From Strongyloides papillosus (taxonomy: Eukaryota; Nematoda; Chromadorea; Rhabditida; Strongyloididae), in the NCBI GenBank assembly GCA_005656395.1, contig SRSI01000071.1:744001-808000 (forward strand): a stretch of 64,000 nt of DNA, given 5' to 3'. The translations under genes and the position numbers were made by a program. Shown here piece by piece: positions 49,394 through 63,100 of the stretch (within the stretch, counting starts at the first letter, position 1; each line of letters opens with the position of its first letter). The notes beneath the pieces were generated by a model that had not been told where the DNA came from, did not search any database, and saw only the letters and a list, made by a program, of their open reading frames with translations.

Positions 49394-49878
49394 TTATTTA
49401 GCTATAACTTTACAAACGAAAAAAAAAACAATTAACAAAGTTATAAAAATTGGATATATAATATAAAAAATATCTTTTTTGTATTTATTAACGTTTTTCA
49501 AACTTTTAATAGATTTAAAATAGCCATTATGTTAAAGGTACATGTTCCAATAGAAAATGTTCCAAAGAAATAGATTGAAAAAAAGATCTGATAATGAATT
49601 ACATTTGGATCTGCATAATATGGGACAAATTCATTAATTATAGATAAGTATTTGTAAAAAGTGTGAAAAGAAATATTTCCAGCTTCAATTAATGGTGATA
49701 ACACCTTAAAAAGTAACAATATACTAAGAGTATTTGATGTTGAAAGATGATATTGATATGTTATAAAGAATATAACAGCTATATATCTATTTATACTTTT
49801 AAATGGTTTAATTATAAACGTAGAAACATAAAAGCAATTTCTTAGCATAACAAAGTTGAATAAACTTCTGAAACCCAA
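49394..49878 (-). pseudogene. Nematode chemoreceptor-like 7TM fragment (srg-like), broken
   Basis: An open frame of 126 codons gives hydrophobic segments in GPCR order. A TM3-like part ends in SINRYIAVIF, resembling the S-x-NR-x-AV end of TM3 in srg-family receptors; a TM4-like SILLLFKVLSPLI and a TM5-like FFGTFSIGTCTFNIMAIL with Asn near the end follow. The frame stops after LLKV, but the next frame continues KNVNKYKKDIFYIIYPIFITLLIVFFFV, a typical loop plus TM6, so a one-base break lies near 49500-49502. TM1-2 and a convincing TM7 are missing. Probably a decayed chemoreceptor copy; family assignment is by pattern only. Confidence 0.4.
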
Positions 49879-52043
49879 TTATTTTTCTCTAAAAAATGAT
49901 TTAAAACTCCCCATTTAGATAATTCTAAAAAATTACATTTTTTATAATATAATTAACGTTATTAATTAATTTACAAACAATTACCATATAAAATTGCTTG
50001 TTAAAATAAAGATTTTTCGTTCTAATTTTTTTTTGCAATATATATTCATAAAATCTTCAAAAAATAAATGGTATTGTGTAGATAATTTGAATACGTTCAA
50101 AAACATTAATTTTACCAATCATTTAAAAAAGATAAATTTGGCATATACTTTTAATAAAGCTCAACAAATATTTATAGAAGTTAATGATATTGAGTAATGT
50201 TATTATATACTTAGGAAATGAATTAATTTAAAGGCTATTATCTGCCTCAAGAATATCAATATTTTTCCATAATTTAAAAAAATTCTAATTTTTACCTTAA
50301 TAAAAATTTAACTTAATATTTTTTACAAATAACTAGAAATTCAATGAAATGTTGTTTTTTTAAAAAATCCAACCACTTAAAATTGTACTAATTATTTTTT
50401 ACTTCAAATAATGTAATCAATTTTTTACAATTGACTTTACTAAAATTAGCTAGTATCTTAAATGGTAATTAATGATTGTGGCTTATTTTTTTTAGAAACT
50501 AAAATCCTGATATAATGCTTGCAAACGTAGTTAGTATTCCATCTGTATAGTTTAGTGATTTGAAAGATTTCGATTTAAAAAGTAGCGTAATTTTATGATT
50601 TTAATAGCAATTATATAATCCTCATATTTTTCATACGATAATATAATTGTACTTGAGTAAGTTTGTTGTTAAAAAAATTACAATAAAACGTTAAATCAAA
50701 AAGTTATATATTACCTATAATTTTTTGAATTAACAGCTTTTAATTTATTAAAATACATTTTTATTTTCATTAATTTATAATAATTATATTAAATAAAAAT
50801 TTTTCAAGTTGTTTTTTTGAACTCTACAAATTGTTTTATTATATCCACATTTATTATTATTAGCCTATGCATTTTTAATTTCAGACAAGTTTATTTTAAA
50901 AAGTTTTAATTGCTGCATAAAAAACCAAACTATTTATAATCGAATGAATAATTGACTACAAAAATAAGCGTAAATAACAAAAGTTAAATATAAAATAATA
51001 ATATATTTATCTTTTTATTATTTGCTTTTAATTATAAAAATATTACCAAAAAATTTTTCCATGATATTTTTAGAAATGTAGGTAATCACTATATCTTTTA
51101 AAAAGAATATTACAAAGGGAAAAAAATTTCTATTTAATCCTTTACATTAGAGAAAAATATGGACCTTATCTTTTTTCCAAAAGTTTTAATTATTCGAAAC
51201 TTTAATAAACATATTTATATAAAAACATTGTTTATGAAAAAATGTAGAAACAATAAACCTAATAATATTTTCCATATAGACAAATTTTAGCATTACATTT
51301 TGATAGAAATAAGTCGTCTCTTAAAGACGTCTTAAAAATACTGAATACGTGTCATATTTTTTCATGAACTCAAAGTTAGACGGAATGTAAATCAAGTACA
51401 TTAAAATTTGTAGAAAATATATAACGAAGTAACTAATTTTAAAAGTATTATGGGTATGTGACTTAAGAAATGTCTCAGTAGCAATTTGAATATTCAAATT
51501 ATAGCTATTCTTATGATTGATTTCTATTAGTATAATCTACTAAAACTTCTTTTCAACTGGTAAAACTATTTAAGTTGAAACGTTTTGGTTGACAGTTATA
51601 AAAATGAATCTAAAAATTAAAAAATAGTCATTTTTTAATTAGTACTCAATAAAATTCTATAAAGCACCATGTTACTTCAAGACACAATATCTTTGAAAAT
51701 GGTATTTTAAAAACTGATCAAATTACGATATAAAAACTTTGCTTCATCTTTCATGTTTCCTAGTTATACATCCAATTTAACAATATTTATTGAAGCGTTT
51801 GAATAATTTTCTAAAAATTAATATATTTAAAAATTACGTATAATAAAAATGTAGTTTCAAAGGATTCATTTACTTAAAGATGTGCAAATTTTTTTTTAAA
51901 AGTAAAAGACATAACTAGCGCCTCGTTGGAAAGATTTTTTTGATACTGTTCATTTTCGGCAGAGCCATTTTTGAAATTATTTTTTTGTTAAAAAAAAGTA
52001 ATATTATGATAAAACAAAGTAATAAATAATGATTATACAATAC

Positions 52044-52064
52044 TTTCTCAGTGGTAATGAGAAA
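52044..52064. repeat. Stem-loop, first of a pair
   Basis: TTTCTCA (52044-52050) and TGAGAAA (52058-52064) are perfect complements around a 7-nt loop, GTGGTAA. A near copy lies 167 nt downstream, and the flanking sequence (ATACTTTCTCA, AATGAGAAAAA) is shared. Confidence 0.5.
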
Positions 52065-52210
52065 AAAATCAAAAATTTTGAATATATTTGAGGCATTAAT
52101 AACTGATAACGCATACCTGTCATTTTTGGTAGTATATATCTCTATTAAGCAACTAAAAATTTTAATTATTAAGATGGAAAAAGTGATGATATGATAAATT
52201 AAAGTGATAC

Positions 52211-52231
52211 TTTCTCATTGATAATGAGAAA
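52211..52231. repeat. Stem-loop, second of a pair
   Basis: TTTCTCATT (52211-52219) and AATGAGAAA (52223-52231) are perfect 9-bp complements with a 3-nt loop. Differs from the first copy at two positions in the middle, which here lengthen the stem. Confidence 0.5.
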
Positions 52232-53374
52232 AAGATACTTATAAAATAGAAAAATTTAACCAAATTTCGTTATTTTTATTATGCAAAATTAACTACGTCT
52301 ATATACATTTAGTGAGGTGTGCTGTAGAAATGGTGTACCATTCATTAGCACAATGCCCAAATAGAGTATTAAGGACCTTAGTGGCTATTATTAATATATA
52401 AATATTGAAAACGTTAAAGAGTGATTATGGTATAAAACATCTCTCTCTATTAGTATAATTAATAAAAAATTTAAAAAAATTTGTTTAATATTCAAAAATA
52501 ACATTTTAAAAATGGTCCTACTGAAAAGTAACAGTACCGTTTTTTTAGATGTAATGAACACTATTTTGTTTCGTGCAGTTTATTTCAACTTATCAAAACA
52601 GTAGCTTGCATATGTTTCTATGGTGGCCATTTTTTTCCTTCAATTTAATATTTTAAATAAATTTATTGTAAAAATTGTAGCATTTTAAAATTTCTTTAAA
52701 AAAAAACTAAAAAACATATGCAACATCCTAATAGAATCTTACCTTTGCAGCAATTCAAATTGCATAATTTACAACCTTTAGACGTAGTTATAGAATTCGA
52801 GCTTCAAAATTTTGAAGACTCAAAGAATGGTTTTTGTTCATTTTTTAGTTACTTCTGTATATTAGACCTCATTCTACAGACAACCTTGACACCAGAGAGC
52901 TAGAAAGATCCACATAACATAATAAATACTTAATTACCATAAAATCAAAAAATAAGCACAAACTCGATTCTGTAAACCGAGCAAATATGTTTGACCTAAA
53001 TATAAATCCTTTTTTGTGTTATCATAATCAATTACAATCAATTTTACGTTCTTCGAAATAATTTGGTTACATAGTATAGGAAATACAAAATAATTAAAGC
53101 ATATAAAATAAAGGCTATAAGTAATAGTTTATTATTTTTTTAAATTTTTTTATCATTTTATAAATTTTTATAAAAAATATAAATTCATTTTTTTTATATG
53201 TATAGTTATAAAAATTATTATCCTTTGAATTGTATTGCAAAATTTAAATATTATGCTACTATTTTTATTTGTTAGTAGTACTTTATTATAATTTTTAAGT
53301 GATAATTTAAAGTAACTACAATAATTGAAATTATAAAAATATAGTAATGTTAATTTGTCCTATTGCAGTGTATT

Positions 53375-56300
53375 TTAATCCTTTTTCTTGCCAAAAGAAA
53401 ATATACTTAGTCTCTTTTTCTTTGATTTTTTTTCTTTTTTTGAGGATTGGGTTTTATCCTTAAAAAGTATTTTTTTAAAATAATAAAATTACTATATAAA
53501 ACTTACGGATTTTAACATATTTGAAGACGATGAAAACAGTTCTAAAAATAAAAATATTACTAATGTAATTCAATAATGATTTTTTAAACCTCATTTTTAT
53601 TCTACTATATTATATGCAAAAAATAATCATAATTTGTTACTATAAAAAATTTTCCATATCTTATACACTTTCATTTTTGCAAAAATGTTAAGTATAATAA
53701 TCTGTGTTATTTGAATATCTTTAAATTCGCTTTTTATTATCTAAAAATAGTATTTTTTTATTTCTACATCAAATTAATGGATAATCACGTCAAACTGTTA
53801 TCAAGCATTGAATTATTGTATAAAAAACGACATACTCTCAAAACAAACTTTTTCATCTACACACAATAAAAAGAGCACGGATCTGTGTAAACTGTAGTAA
53901 ATTTGCACCACTAAATAAAATTCAAAATTTTTAATTTGGGACTAATTTTACCGCAAATATTATGTCAACAAAATTAAAATAACAGATAACAATTTATTAA
54001 AGTAAGCTACTACTTTTATATGATATTATTTTTATCTTAAAACTTAAATTGTTTTCTACAATACACTTTACATCACAAGATTAAAATTTGTTGCTATGTA
54101 AAATTATAGATGCTTTTATGATGAGCGTTTATTAACATATCATAGCTTCTTTATTAATATGTTCCGAAAGTTTGAAATATTTAAAATTGTACTTTTTTAT
54201 GAAATTATACTCTCCAAATAGTCCAACTTTTTTTTGTACTGGCTTTCGAGATTATCTCTAAAAATCAAACTCATGGAAGGTTATAAAACACCATTTGTTT
54301 TTTCATTATACAGAATAACTTTAAAATATTTCAATTTCGAAGAAAGGAAATACTAAAATAACATTTTTAACTAATAATACTTTGTGTATTTAAATAATTA
54401 TTGCTTATCGTTATTATTGTTATGTAATTTTTAGATTTCTGAACTTGTTGTTTTTCATAGAATGTTAAAAAGAGGGATTTTTGTTAAAACATTAATAACT
54501 TTACACGAAATTGACTTCTAACAACGTGTATCAAATGTATTATAAAAAAGAAGTTAGACTCTAAGTTATTATGATATAACAATCACAAAAATTACAACAT
54601 TAAAAAACCTAAATTACTGGAAAATGTCAAAAATATTTTTGTAAGAAAACGACAAAACTTATGTTATAGCCTAATATTTTAAGTCGTTTATAACATCTTT
54701 TTAGCGCTTGGTATTTTTAAAATTTAGATAAAATTTAATTTTTTTTAACAGGTGGGACATTTAACTAAGAATTGTCAAAATATGTGCTTTTTTATTTTTG
54801 TGTGTAATTAATTTAAAAAATTATCGTGGATATCAAGTTATTATATTGACGCATTCCAGTATATCTTTTTAAATTTCGATATCATATTAGTGTTATATTT
54901 TTTTAATGAAAGGTAGCAGCTAAATCTTATTATCTTATCAATAATGTTAATAAATTCTATTTATTTTAAACTTACTTGAAAAATTACTACTTTTTTCAAC
55001 GTTATTAATTGGTAGAATATTACTGGTATCTTGCAAACTATATTTAGATTTACTCTGTTTACAACTCCCATTTTTAGATGTTTCTTCCTCTGGTTGTGGA
55101 GAAGTTAATGATCTTCTATACTCTTGCACGGCTTCCATCAAAGAAGCTTCATCACAATCACTATAACTATCTGACAATTCTTTCATTAAAAATGTACTAT
55201 CGTCCTTTTTACGTAATTTTTCACTCTTTTTATTACAATAATCTATATATTCATTAAGGCTTTTATCCGTCTCATTGGCAAATGGATTTGGTGAATAAAA
55301 TTGACTATATATCTGCCCATGATATTGATATTTCTTATCAATTATACCCTTTGATGCAGATCCTACATTTATAGGTTTTTGTAAATTACTATATTTTTCA
55401 TTGTTTATACTATTTATGTCATTAGAAATTTCATTACTTTTTACATTATCTAAAATTTGCGATTTGGGTCCAGCACTTTTGAGTCCCTTCAATCTATTCT
55501 CCTTCATCTCTCGTTGTTTCGTTTTAAATTCTTTATAACCATTATTTATTGTTATAAATTGACTAGTTTGATTTAAAGATATTGGTGTTTCATATTCTCC
55601 TGTTTCATGATTAACATCTTGAATCCATTTTGTTATAACTTTCGGATTCTCAACACCCTTTTCTAGAACTTTTATCTTTTGATACACATTCGGTGAATTT
55701 AACCATCTTATCTTCTCTTGCTCCTTCTTCATTAAACTTATTTTGTATGCTGCTAAAGATTGAGAATCGTTCTCATCGATTTTGCCATATGATACTGATG
55801 CTGGAGGTATGATTACATCATTCTCATGGTTATTTTCACAACTACTCTTTTTTATTATTTCTCTTTTTAAATTACTATTGTAAATATTTCCTGTCTTATG
55901 TCCAATACAATCTAAAACTCTCATCCATGCATTCCATTCAAATTCTCCAATTTTATAAGTAGTTTTCTGCGTATTCACTATATTCTCATTTATTTGTTTC
56001 GTTAACACTCGATGTTTATATCTCGCTTCTTCGTAGATTCTTTTAACAACTGTCTCATCTGGTAATACTATATTGTCCGTTCCAACACGAAGTGCCTTCA
56101 ACATTGATTCACATGCTATAACAGTATTATAAACAAGGAACATTGTCTCCTCAACTGTTGCTCCACACACTATAAAACCATTATTCCTCAATATTAATAC
56201 ATTATTTTTCCCTAAATCTTTAGCTATTTGTTGTTTAAATTTTTCGGGTTCCAGATAACTTATATATTCATGATAAGATATTTCTCCTATTATCATTGCT

Positions 56301-57165
56301 TCTTGACAAATTGGTAATAGTCCAAATTTAGTTGATGAGACTGCTGTTACAACAGGGATTTGAAGATGTATTACACAATTAATATCCTCTCTGGCTTCAT
56401 ATATTGCAGCTTGTATTGCATATTTAGGAAGATTAATACCACAATACGACGTACCACCATCAATTATATAATTTTTTGTGGTAACTTTTATTAATGATGA
56501 GGCGGTAACCTCGTGAAGCATAAGATCTATTGAATTCAACAATAAACATATTTCTTTTTCATTGTCAGATTCTGTATCTGATACTGTATTAAGTTTTAGT
56601 GATATGTGATTATCTAAACTTGTATTCCATTTAAAATAATCAATTAACCGGCATAAGGATGCTAATTTATTTCGTGCATTAACTTCATACTTATCATAAA
56701 TTTTATTGGGACATAAATCTGCTATTGGTAAAAATACTTTTTGTTCACTATTGATGATATTTACAGGTGCATGGAAATAGGAGGTTTTTGCAAGGTATGC
56801 ATATTGATTACACCTATTATATTCCTTTAATTTATTATCATTAATATTATCAAATGCCTCAGATTTGATGGCTGACTCTAACTGTGAACAAAATCCTTTA
56901 GAATTTAAAACTTGATGAACACGCTTACGACGTTCCATATCAGAAAGATCTTGCTAAAAAAGATTTAATTAAAAATTTATAATTTTTTACATACTTTTAT
57001 TGCTGCTGGTCTTTGCATTTCTTTAATATACTCTGGATCGTCACTATCCATCTTTAGGAGGCGTTGAATATCAGAACTAACAGATTTTTTTAGAGGAAGT
57101 ATAACGTTTGGTACCTTTGATATTATAAAGTCATTTTTTTTATTTAGACTTGTTAACGATGTCAT
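53375..57165 (-). CDS. Adducin, with small 3' exons encoding the MARCKS-like tail
   Basis: Membrane-skeleton protein that caps actin ends and recruits spectrin. Four exons with matching phases: 57165-56995, 56953-54976, 53541-53507 (35 nt) and 53458-53375; 755 residues. Exon 1 ends DPEYIKEMQRPAAIK and exon 2 begins QDLSDMERRKRVHQVL, the adducin hallmark. The class II aldolase-like head follows (DGGTSYCGINLPKYAIQAAI, CVIHLQIPVVTAVSS, GFIVCGATVEETMFLVYN); adducins are non-enzymatic. The neck has LKGLKSAGPKSQIL. The long exon runs into a stop at 54947, but a GTAAGT donor at 54975 precedes it. The last exon encodes KKEKKSKKKRLSIFSFGKKK and stop, the lysine-rich MARCKS-related domain with a Ser in the usual kinase-site position. 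It is likely the beta-like (add-2) or alpha-like (add-1) orthologue; I cannot say which. Confidence 0.9.
53542..54975 (-). other. Long 3' intron of adducin
   Basis: 1434 nt with GTAAGT donor and TTTATTTTTAG acceptor, far larger than this gene's other introns (41 and 48 nt). No internal exon was recognised; it may allow alternative C-termini, since reading through the donor gives a ten-residue-longer exon ending at 54947. Confidence 0.65.
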
Positions 57166-60100
57166 TTTTATAGAAATTCAATCTGTAATTATTCTTTATT
57201 ATTCTCTTAAATAATGTTACGCTAAATTAAAAAATGGGTAGAACAAAAAAAATTAAAGACAAATGTATCATTTCTTTTTGAAAAATTTATAAATAATAGT
57301 TTGTTTTTTATCAAAAGAAAATTTATAGTATAAAATAAATTCTTAACAATTTAAGGATAAAATATGAGCCTATATAAATAACTTTAGTTTAAAAAGAATC
57401 AAAATATAAATTCATAAAGTAAGTAATGATTACCTTTGTAGTTTTGTATAACTATCAATGAAAGTTAATTACCATTTAACTAGGTAACAATATTATTTTT
57501 CATTTACATTGCACTTCTCCAGCTTAAGAATTTTGTAGTAACAATAATAAAATCTTCTTATCTTAATATCTTTAAACTATATAACAACTTTTGTTAATAA
57601 ATAGAAAGCCATAATCAAAAATTTTTGGGTTATTTTTAAAGAGAATCATATATATATAAATACATATAATAATAATTTATATTTACAAGCACTTGTTAAT
57701 GTAAATTAAAAATTACATAAGATGGACACGAAAGAACAAAATTTTTAATAAATAATTTTGATAACATTTTATCTTTTCATTGTTAATGGAAGTATAATTT
57801 TATTAATCTTAATTGTCTCAAGGGTACAAGATAATTCACATTTAATGTCATTGAAAACATAATAATGATATTACAAAAGTACTGTTTTATAGTAATTATA
57901 TACGTAAAGTATATATCATACTAACAAAAATATATATATATTTATAAGTATTTTTAAGGCTTTTTTACTAAATACATCGAAACACAAAAAGCAGAAGATA
58001 TGTTAATTAATAATTTTTGTCAATAAAAAATTACATATAAGTGTATCGGTTTAACTTTAATTTTTAGTTTATAATACATAAATTGTAATAGAAATTAAAT
58101 GATATTTTAAAAATCGATTGTTACAATCATGTTTATATTAAAAAATTAATATTTGAGATAAAAAAGTTAACCATCAATTTATACATTTTTAAAAATTATC
58201 ATCTATCCCATAATAATTATGAATAATTACCATTAGATATACCCAAATATTAAATATCATGCTTTTTTATGAATGTAATTTTTATTGCAACTAAAGAATA
58301 TAATTGTGAATAATATATTTTTTATTTAAATCTCAATCTATCAGTGCTAAATAAAAAAATTTTAAAAATCTATCAAGTATATATTTAATCTAAAATATAC
58401 CAATTTTTATTTTGAGTTTCACAAAATTATTTATGAAAAATGGTATTTTAATTTAAAATATGTAAATAAAAATCATTTATGAACAATTGTAATTATAAAT
58501 TGATAATAAAATTATGATTTTACATGATATATATATATATGTATATTAAATGGAATATGATTGACAAAAATATTATTTAATATTTAAATTATTATATTGT
58601 GACAGCATATTTATACTAATGTAAATATAACCTCACCCTTATACATAAAAGGGATTGGAAAAAAATTTATTTATAAAAAAAAATTCATTCTTAAAAATTG
58701 TCTATTGACTAATTATCTCAATTACAATTACCAAAAAAATTCACAATTATTATTTCTACACAAAATATATTCATAATAAAAAATAGTTATAATATATAAT
58801 AATATAATTTCATACACTTTTAAGCAGAAAAATAAATAAATATAAGAAATAGATATGAAATGTGTAAGCAGGTGGAAGAATATATTCAACTGTTTTTTGA
58901 TTGTACAAGAAAGCATTTATATATTAAAAGGAGAGGGACAATAAATTTATTTTGTATATAAAAAAGGAAAATAAAAAAATTTAAATAATTATGTATGTTT
59001 AATCAATATACATATATAAATGACAGAAACTTCTCATTTATAATGATTCTTCTCGTAACATTTGTTTAATTGATAAAGTGACAAATGGATTTAATGTTTT
59101 TGATCTTTCAAGATAACAATCATAAAAGTATTTTCAAACTTACCTCTAATATTATTCTAAGGCAATGACATAAGTTAATAAATTACATATAAAGTCTATA
59201 TAATTGTAAATATTTTGTTAACTTCTTACGTAATATTAATTCAAAAGAAAAATATCATCTTAAATATGCACATAAAAATTTCGTCATTTATTATCTTTTA
59301 TGTCGTAAAAAAAACAAAGATCATTAAAATTATGTTTTGTATTATAGATAATTCAATATTTTAATGAATCTAAAATAAGTGATTAAGAAGAAGGAGAAAA
59401 AAACTTCTATTTAAGCGGATAAAGAAATAATATTTTGAAGTTATGTCTCACAATTATATCATAAAATGTTATTAGAAATTTTTCACCAAAAATAGATGGC
59501 ATATATACTTTAATTAAAGAGTTGTTAAATTGAATAAATTCTAAATAAAACATTAAAAATGTTGTAAAATATAAAGAAGGTTAAAAACTTGTTAAAAAAG
59601 TATGAACTAAAAATACTAAAAATAAAATCTTAAGATATTAAAGTATAGAAGATAATAGTTAGTTTAATTATAATTTTTTTTAAATAAGGTCATAAATTTT
59701 GATTTTATATAAAAACTTAAGTATATTAAAAGATATTTTATTTGAAGTAGTTTTAATTACGAAGAAATTCTTAATTAAAACTACATATCTTTTTTCAAAT
59801 GTTAACCATCAAGGAACTATCTATTCCTATTTTATTTAACAAAATGTTTTTTTCAAAAAAAGAATCTTTAAACGCTTTTAAATAGGAAGTACTGTTCAAG
59901 GGATATAATATGTTTGAATAAAAACTTTAACAATATTGTTGTCGATTGCAAAGCTATCATCACGTTGAAAAAAAATAAAAAAACTTCTTAACTTTGAATG
60001 TAAGCTAATTATAAAGTGTGGATGTTTTTAAAGGAAATAGTTTTGAAGCAAAAATATGATACATTTTATAGTAATTAAAGATTTACTAACTTTATAGAAT

Positions 60101-63100
60101 ACTTTTTTTATGGTATTTTTTTATCAAAACTAAACATTTAAACAAGAAACAAATGACAGGAAGAAGATACCCAGAAGTGACTTTAAAAATAGTTTATAAA
60201 AAAAGTAAAGTGTAAATTATTAAATGTCACATCGAATAAGTAAATAAATTTCTGAAGAATATAGTATTTTGACAAAATTTTATTAATCTCCAAATACAAA
60301 CTAAATCTAGTTTAGTATATATAATAGAACTTAAATTTAAAATAAACAAAAATTTAAAATCAATTTACATTAACTAACCTATTATTATTAGGTTGTGGTT
60401 AAAAAAACGGAAATTAGTAAAATTTCAATTGTATGATGAAAAAAAAATGTATATTTATAATTTAAACTTATTATCATATATTATTTTTATAATATCTCTA
60501 ATATTAAGATACAAATATTTATTTAAAAATAAGAATAATGTTCTTTTTACATACTTTTGACAAAAATATTATACTACAAAGAGAGCTTTATCTTTTGAAT
60601 AAACAACTTCATAATCTAAAAGGCACCAAAAGTCAATTTTATTCAATTCAAATAATTTAATATTAAATCTTTTCAAATAATTTGATAAAGCTTTAATCTT
60701 TTTTGCAATTTTTATCAATACTTTTTTATAATTTTTGGATATTTGTATAAAATATATTTTTTTAAACATAAAAAAGTCCAAACGCATTAATTTTATACAT
60801 AAAATAATTTAATTAAAAGTTTGAAAACCAATATAAGCATCCTTAAAAAGTAATATTTTTATTAAAACTTCCAACATAAAATCTTAACGAAAAATAAACA
60901 CGTAATAAGAAATAGCAAAAAATATAAATTTTAAACTTAACAAATTTTTAATTTCTAAAAAGCATATGTATTATGTGAATGAATAATGATTTTTAAATAT
61001 TTATAACTGTATAAATTTTATATAAAAAAAACTTATTAAAAATATTCTCAAAATTTAAAATTTCAATTACATTTTCTAAGATAGAGATATATATTATTAA
61101 AGTAACATATTATAAAATTTCTTTTACGATTCGCGCAAATAACAGAATATTTACAAAAGTTTGGCAAAAAAAACTTAATATTTAGTAATAAAAATGAAAA
61201 AAGATATATTAATGGTCTTAGAAAATGTTTAATTTTACATAAACAAATTATTTATTAATATTTTAATTAATCATTTGATGAAGTTAAAATTAAAAATAGA
61301 TACTTTCCATTCCCATATACAAAAACTACTTCTTCTAGCAATTATAAAATATTAATTCGAATGATAGTAAAGTTTCGATAGATTAAAGAAAAAAATATGT
61401 ATCAATTTACATGATTTATTTTCTTTAAACATCCTTCCTATTTTTTGAGTAATTTATAAAATATGAAACAGAAAAATTCTTTATTCTTCCTTATCAATTA
61501 TCAAATCATTATATTATTTTTTTTAATTTCCAATTTTTCCAGCTGTATTTGATATTTCAAAGGTTTATATTATTTTTCAATATTATTTTCTCTACATATA
61601 AATATACACATATATCTCATAAATGATTAAAGCAATTTTTAAAATGCCTTATTTGTTTAACAATTTTAACTATATAACATCAGATTTTCATCAGATGAGA
61701 TGATGATAAAAAAAAATTTTTTTATATTATAAACGTTTTAGATTGGTAGTAGGGTTGACAAAATTATTGTAAATATTGAAATATATACATGCTAATTTCT
61801 CACTTTCATATTGGAAGAATATGAAATAATATATGACAATTTATTTATTTTAATAATAGCACATATTTCAAATGGTAGGAAAAAGAAAAATTCTTAAAAA
61901 AGATAAGGAAAGATGTATTATAAAAATTCATAAAATTTAAAAATGGAAATCTAATTTTTCTGTTTAATTTACAGCTATTATTATAATGATATAGTTAATC
62001 AGTACTTCTCTCATACTTTCAATTTACCATATTCCTATTTTTTTCACATTCACATAAAATTAGGAATAATTTTCTATTTTAAAAGATAATATGTTCTGTT
62101 TAATTTTTTATCTCATTATTTGTTTAAATAAGGAAGTAAAAAATAGTGCATTTTTTTTAGATAAATTTTAAAAATTTTTATGCTTTTATTAACTAATATG
62201 TTAAGATTATTAAAGATGATAAATAAAAACTTTAATTATCTTTGATTCACTAACTTATAAATTTTATGGAAGGGCAATGAAATAAGATATTATTTGATAA
62301 AGCGGATATGTCTCTTGATATACTTTTTTTTCTTATTTTTATATATATTTAACATATTTTTACAATACAGATGTAAAGAATATTATTATTTTAGAAAAAA
62401 TATTAGACGTTAATATTTTGTTATAAAAAAGTAGTAATAACAAATTCTTTAAACAAAAATTTTTATAATGTATTCTTTCCCTCCTCGAGAGTTTGTTTGT
62501 GTACCTGTTTATTTAGCTAAAAAAAGATATCACATTTTTAAAACATAAATGTTTATATTTTTAACTTAAAAAATAGATATTTTCTAAAAATTCTTTATCA
62601 CATAACTAGGTGCACAAAACACAAAAAAAAGTAATTTTTTTCCATTAATAACAAAAATTTTATCTAACTGATGTATCTACTCACATTTTTATTAATATAA
62701 AATGCTTTTAAATTTTAAATTAATTTTAATTATCATTTTTGTTATATATAATTATACGACTGAGTTGTAAAAAAAAGATTGACATGAAAAGAAATTTTAT
62801 ATTTACTAACATTTAATTAACCAATATTAGAAGAAGTACTTCGAATTTACTTCATTTTTATATCTTAACTTACACCAAATTTCTGTCAACATAAATTTGG
62901 AGTTCTGAATTTCAATACCACATAAGTTTCTTTTATTTATGTCAACTTTGGCGTTTTCAAATTACTATGCATTTATGATTTTATATTAAAAGGCACAAAT
63001 TTTTAAATATATCTTTGATATAATATTTTAAAAATGCCGCTTTAAATGGCTATTAAATAATAGTACGTGTATATAATATATGTTATTCCGTCAATTATAA

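Larger units (their letters stand above)
47441..53374. other. Gene graveyard between chitinase and adducin
   Basis: About 5.9 kb between two convergent genes. It holds a coding-like relic (48690-48915), a broken chemoreceptor-like gene (49394-49878) and two related stem-loops (52044, 52211), all listed separately. Several other G+C-richer patches at 51.9-52.9 kb stay open for about 60 codons in single frames (for example ending 52401, with CAVEMVYHSLAQCPNRVL) but match nothing I know. Small open frame 52718-52903 is in the same class. Confidence 0.4.

Noticed and set aside
49994..50197. Plus-strand 67-codon frame beside the chemoreceptor relic
   Set aside because: A/T-rich and without features; the opposite strand carries the better signal.
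58728..60787. Minus-strand frames of 62 and 72 codons upstream of adducin
   Set aside because: Low-complexity, no start or splice support.
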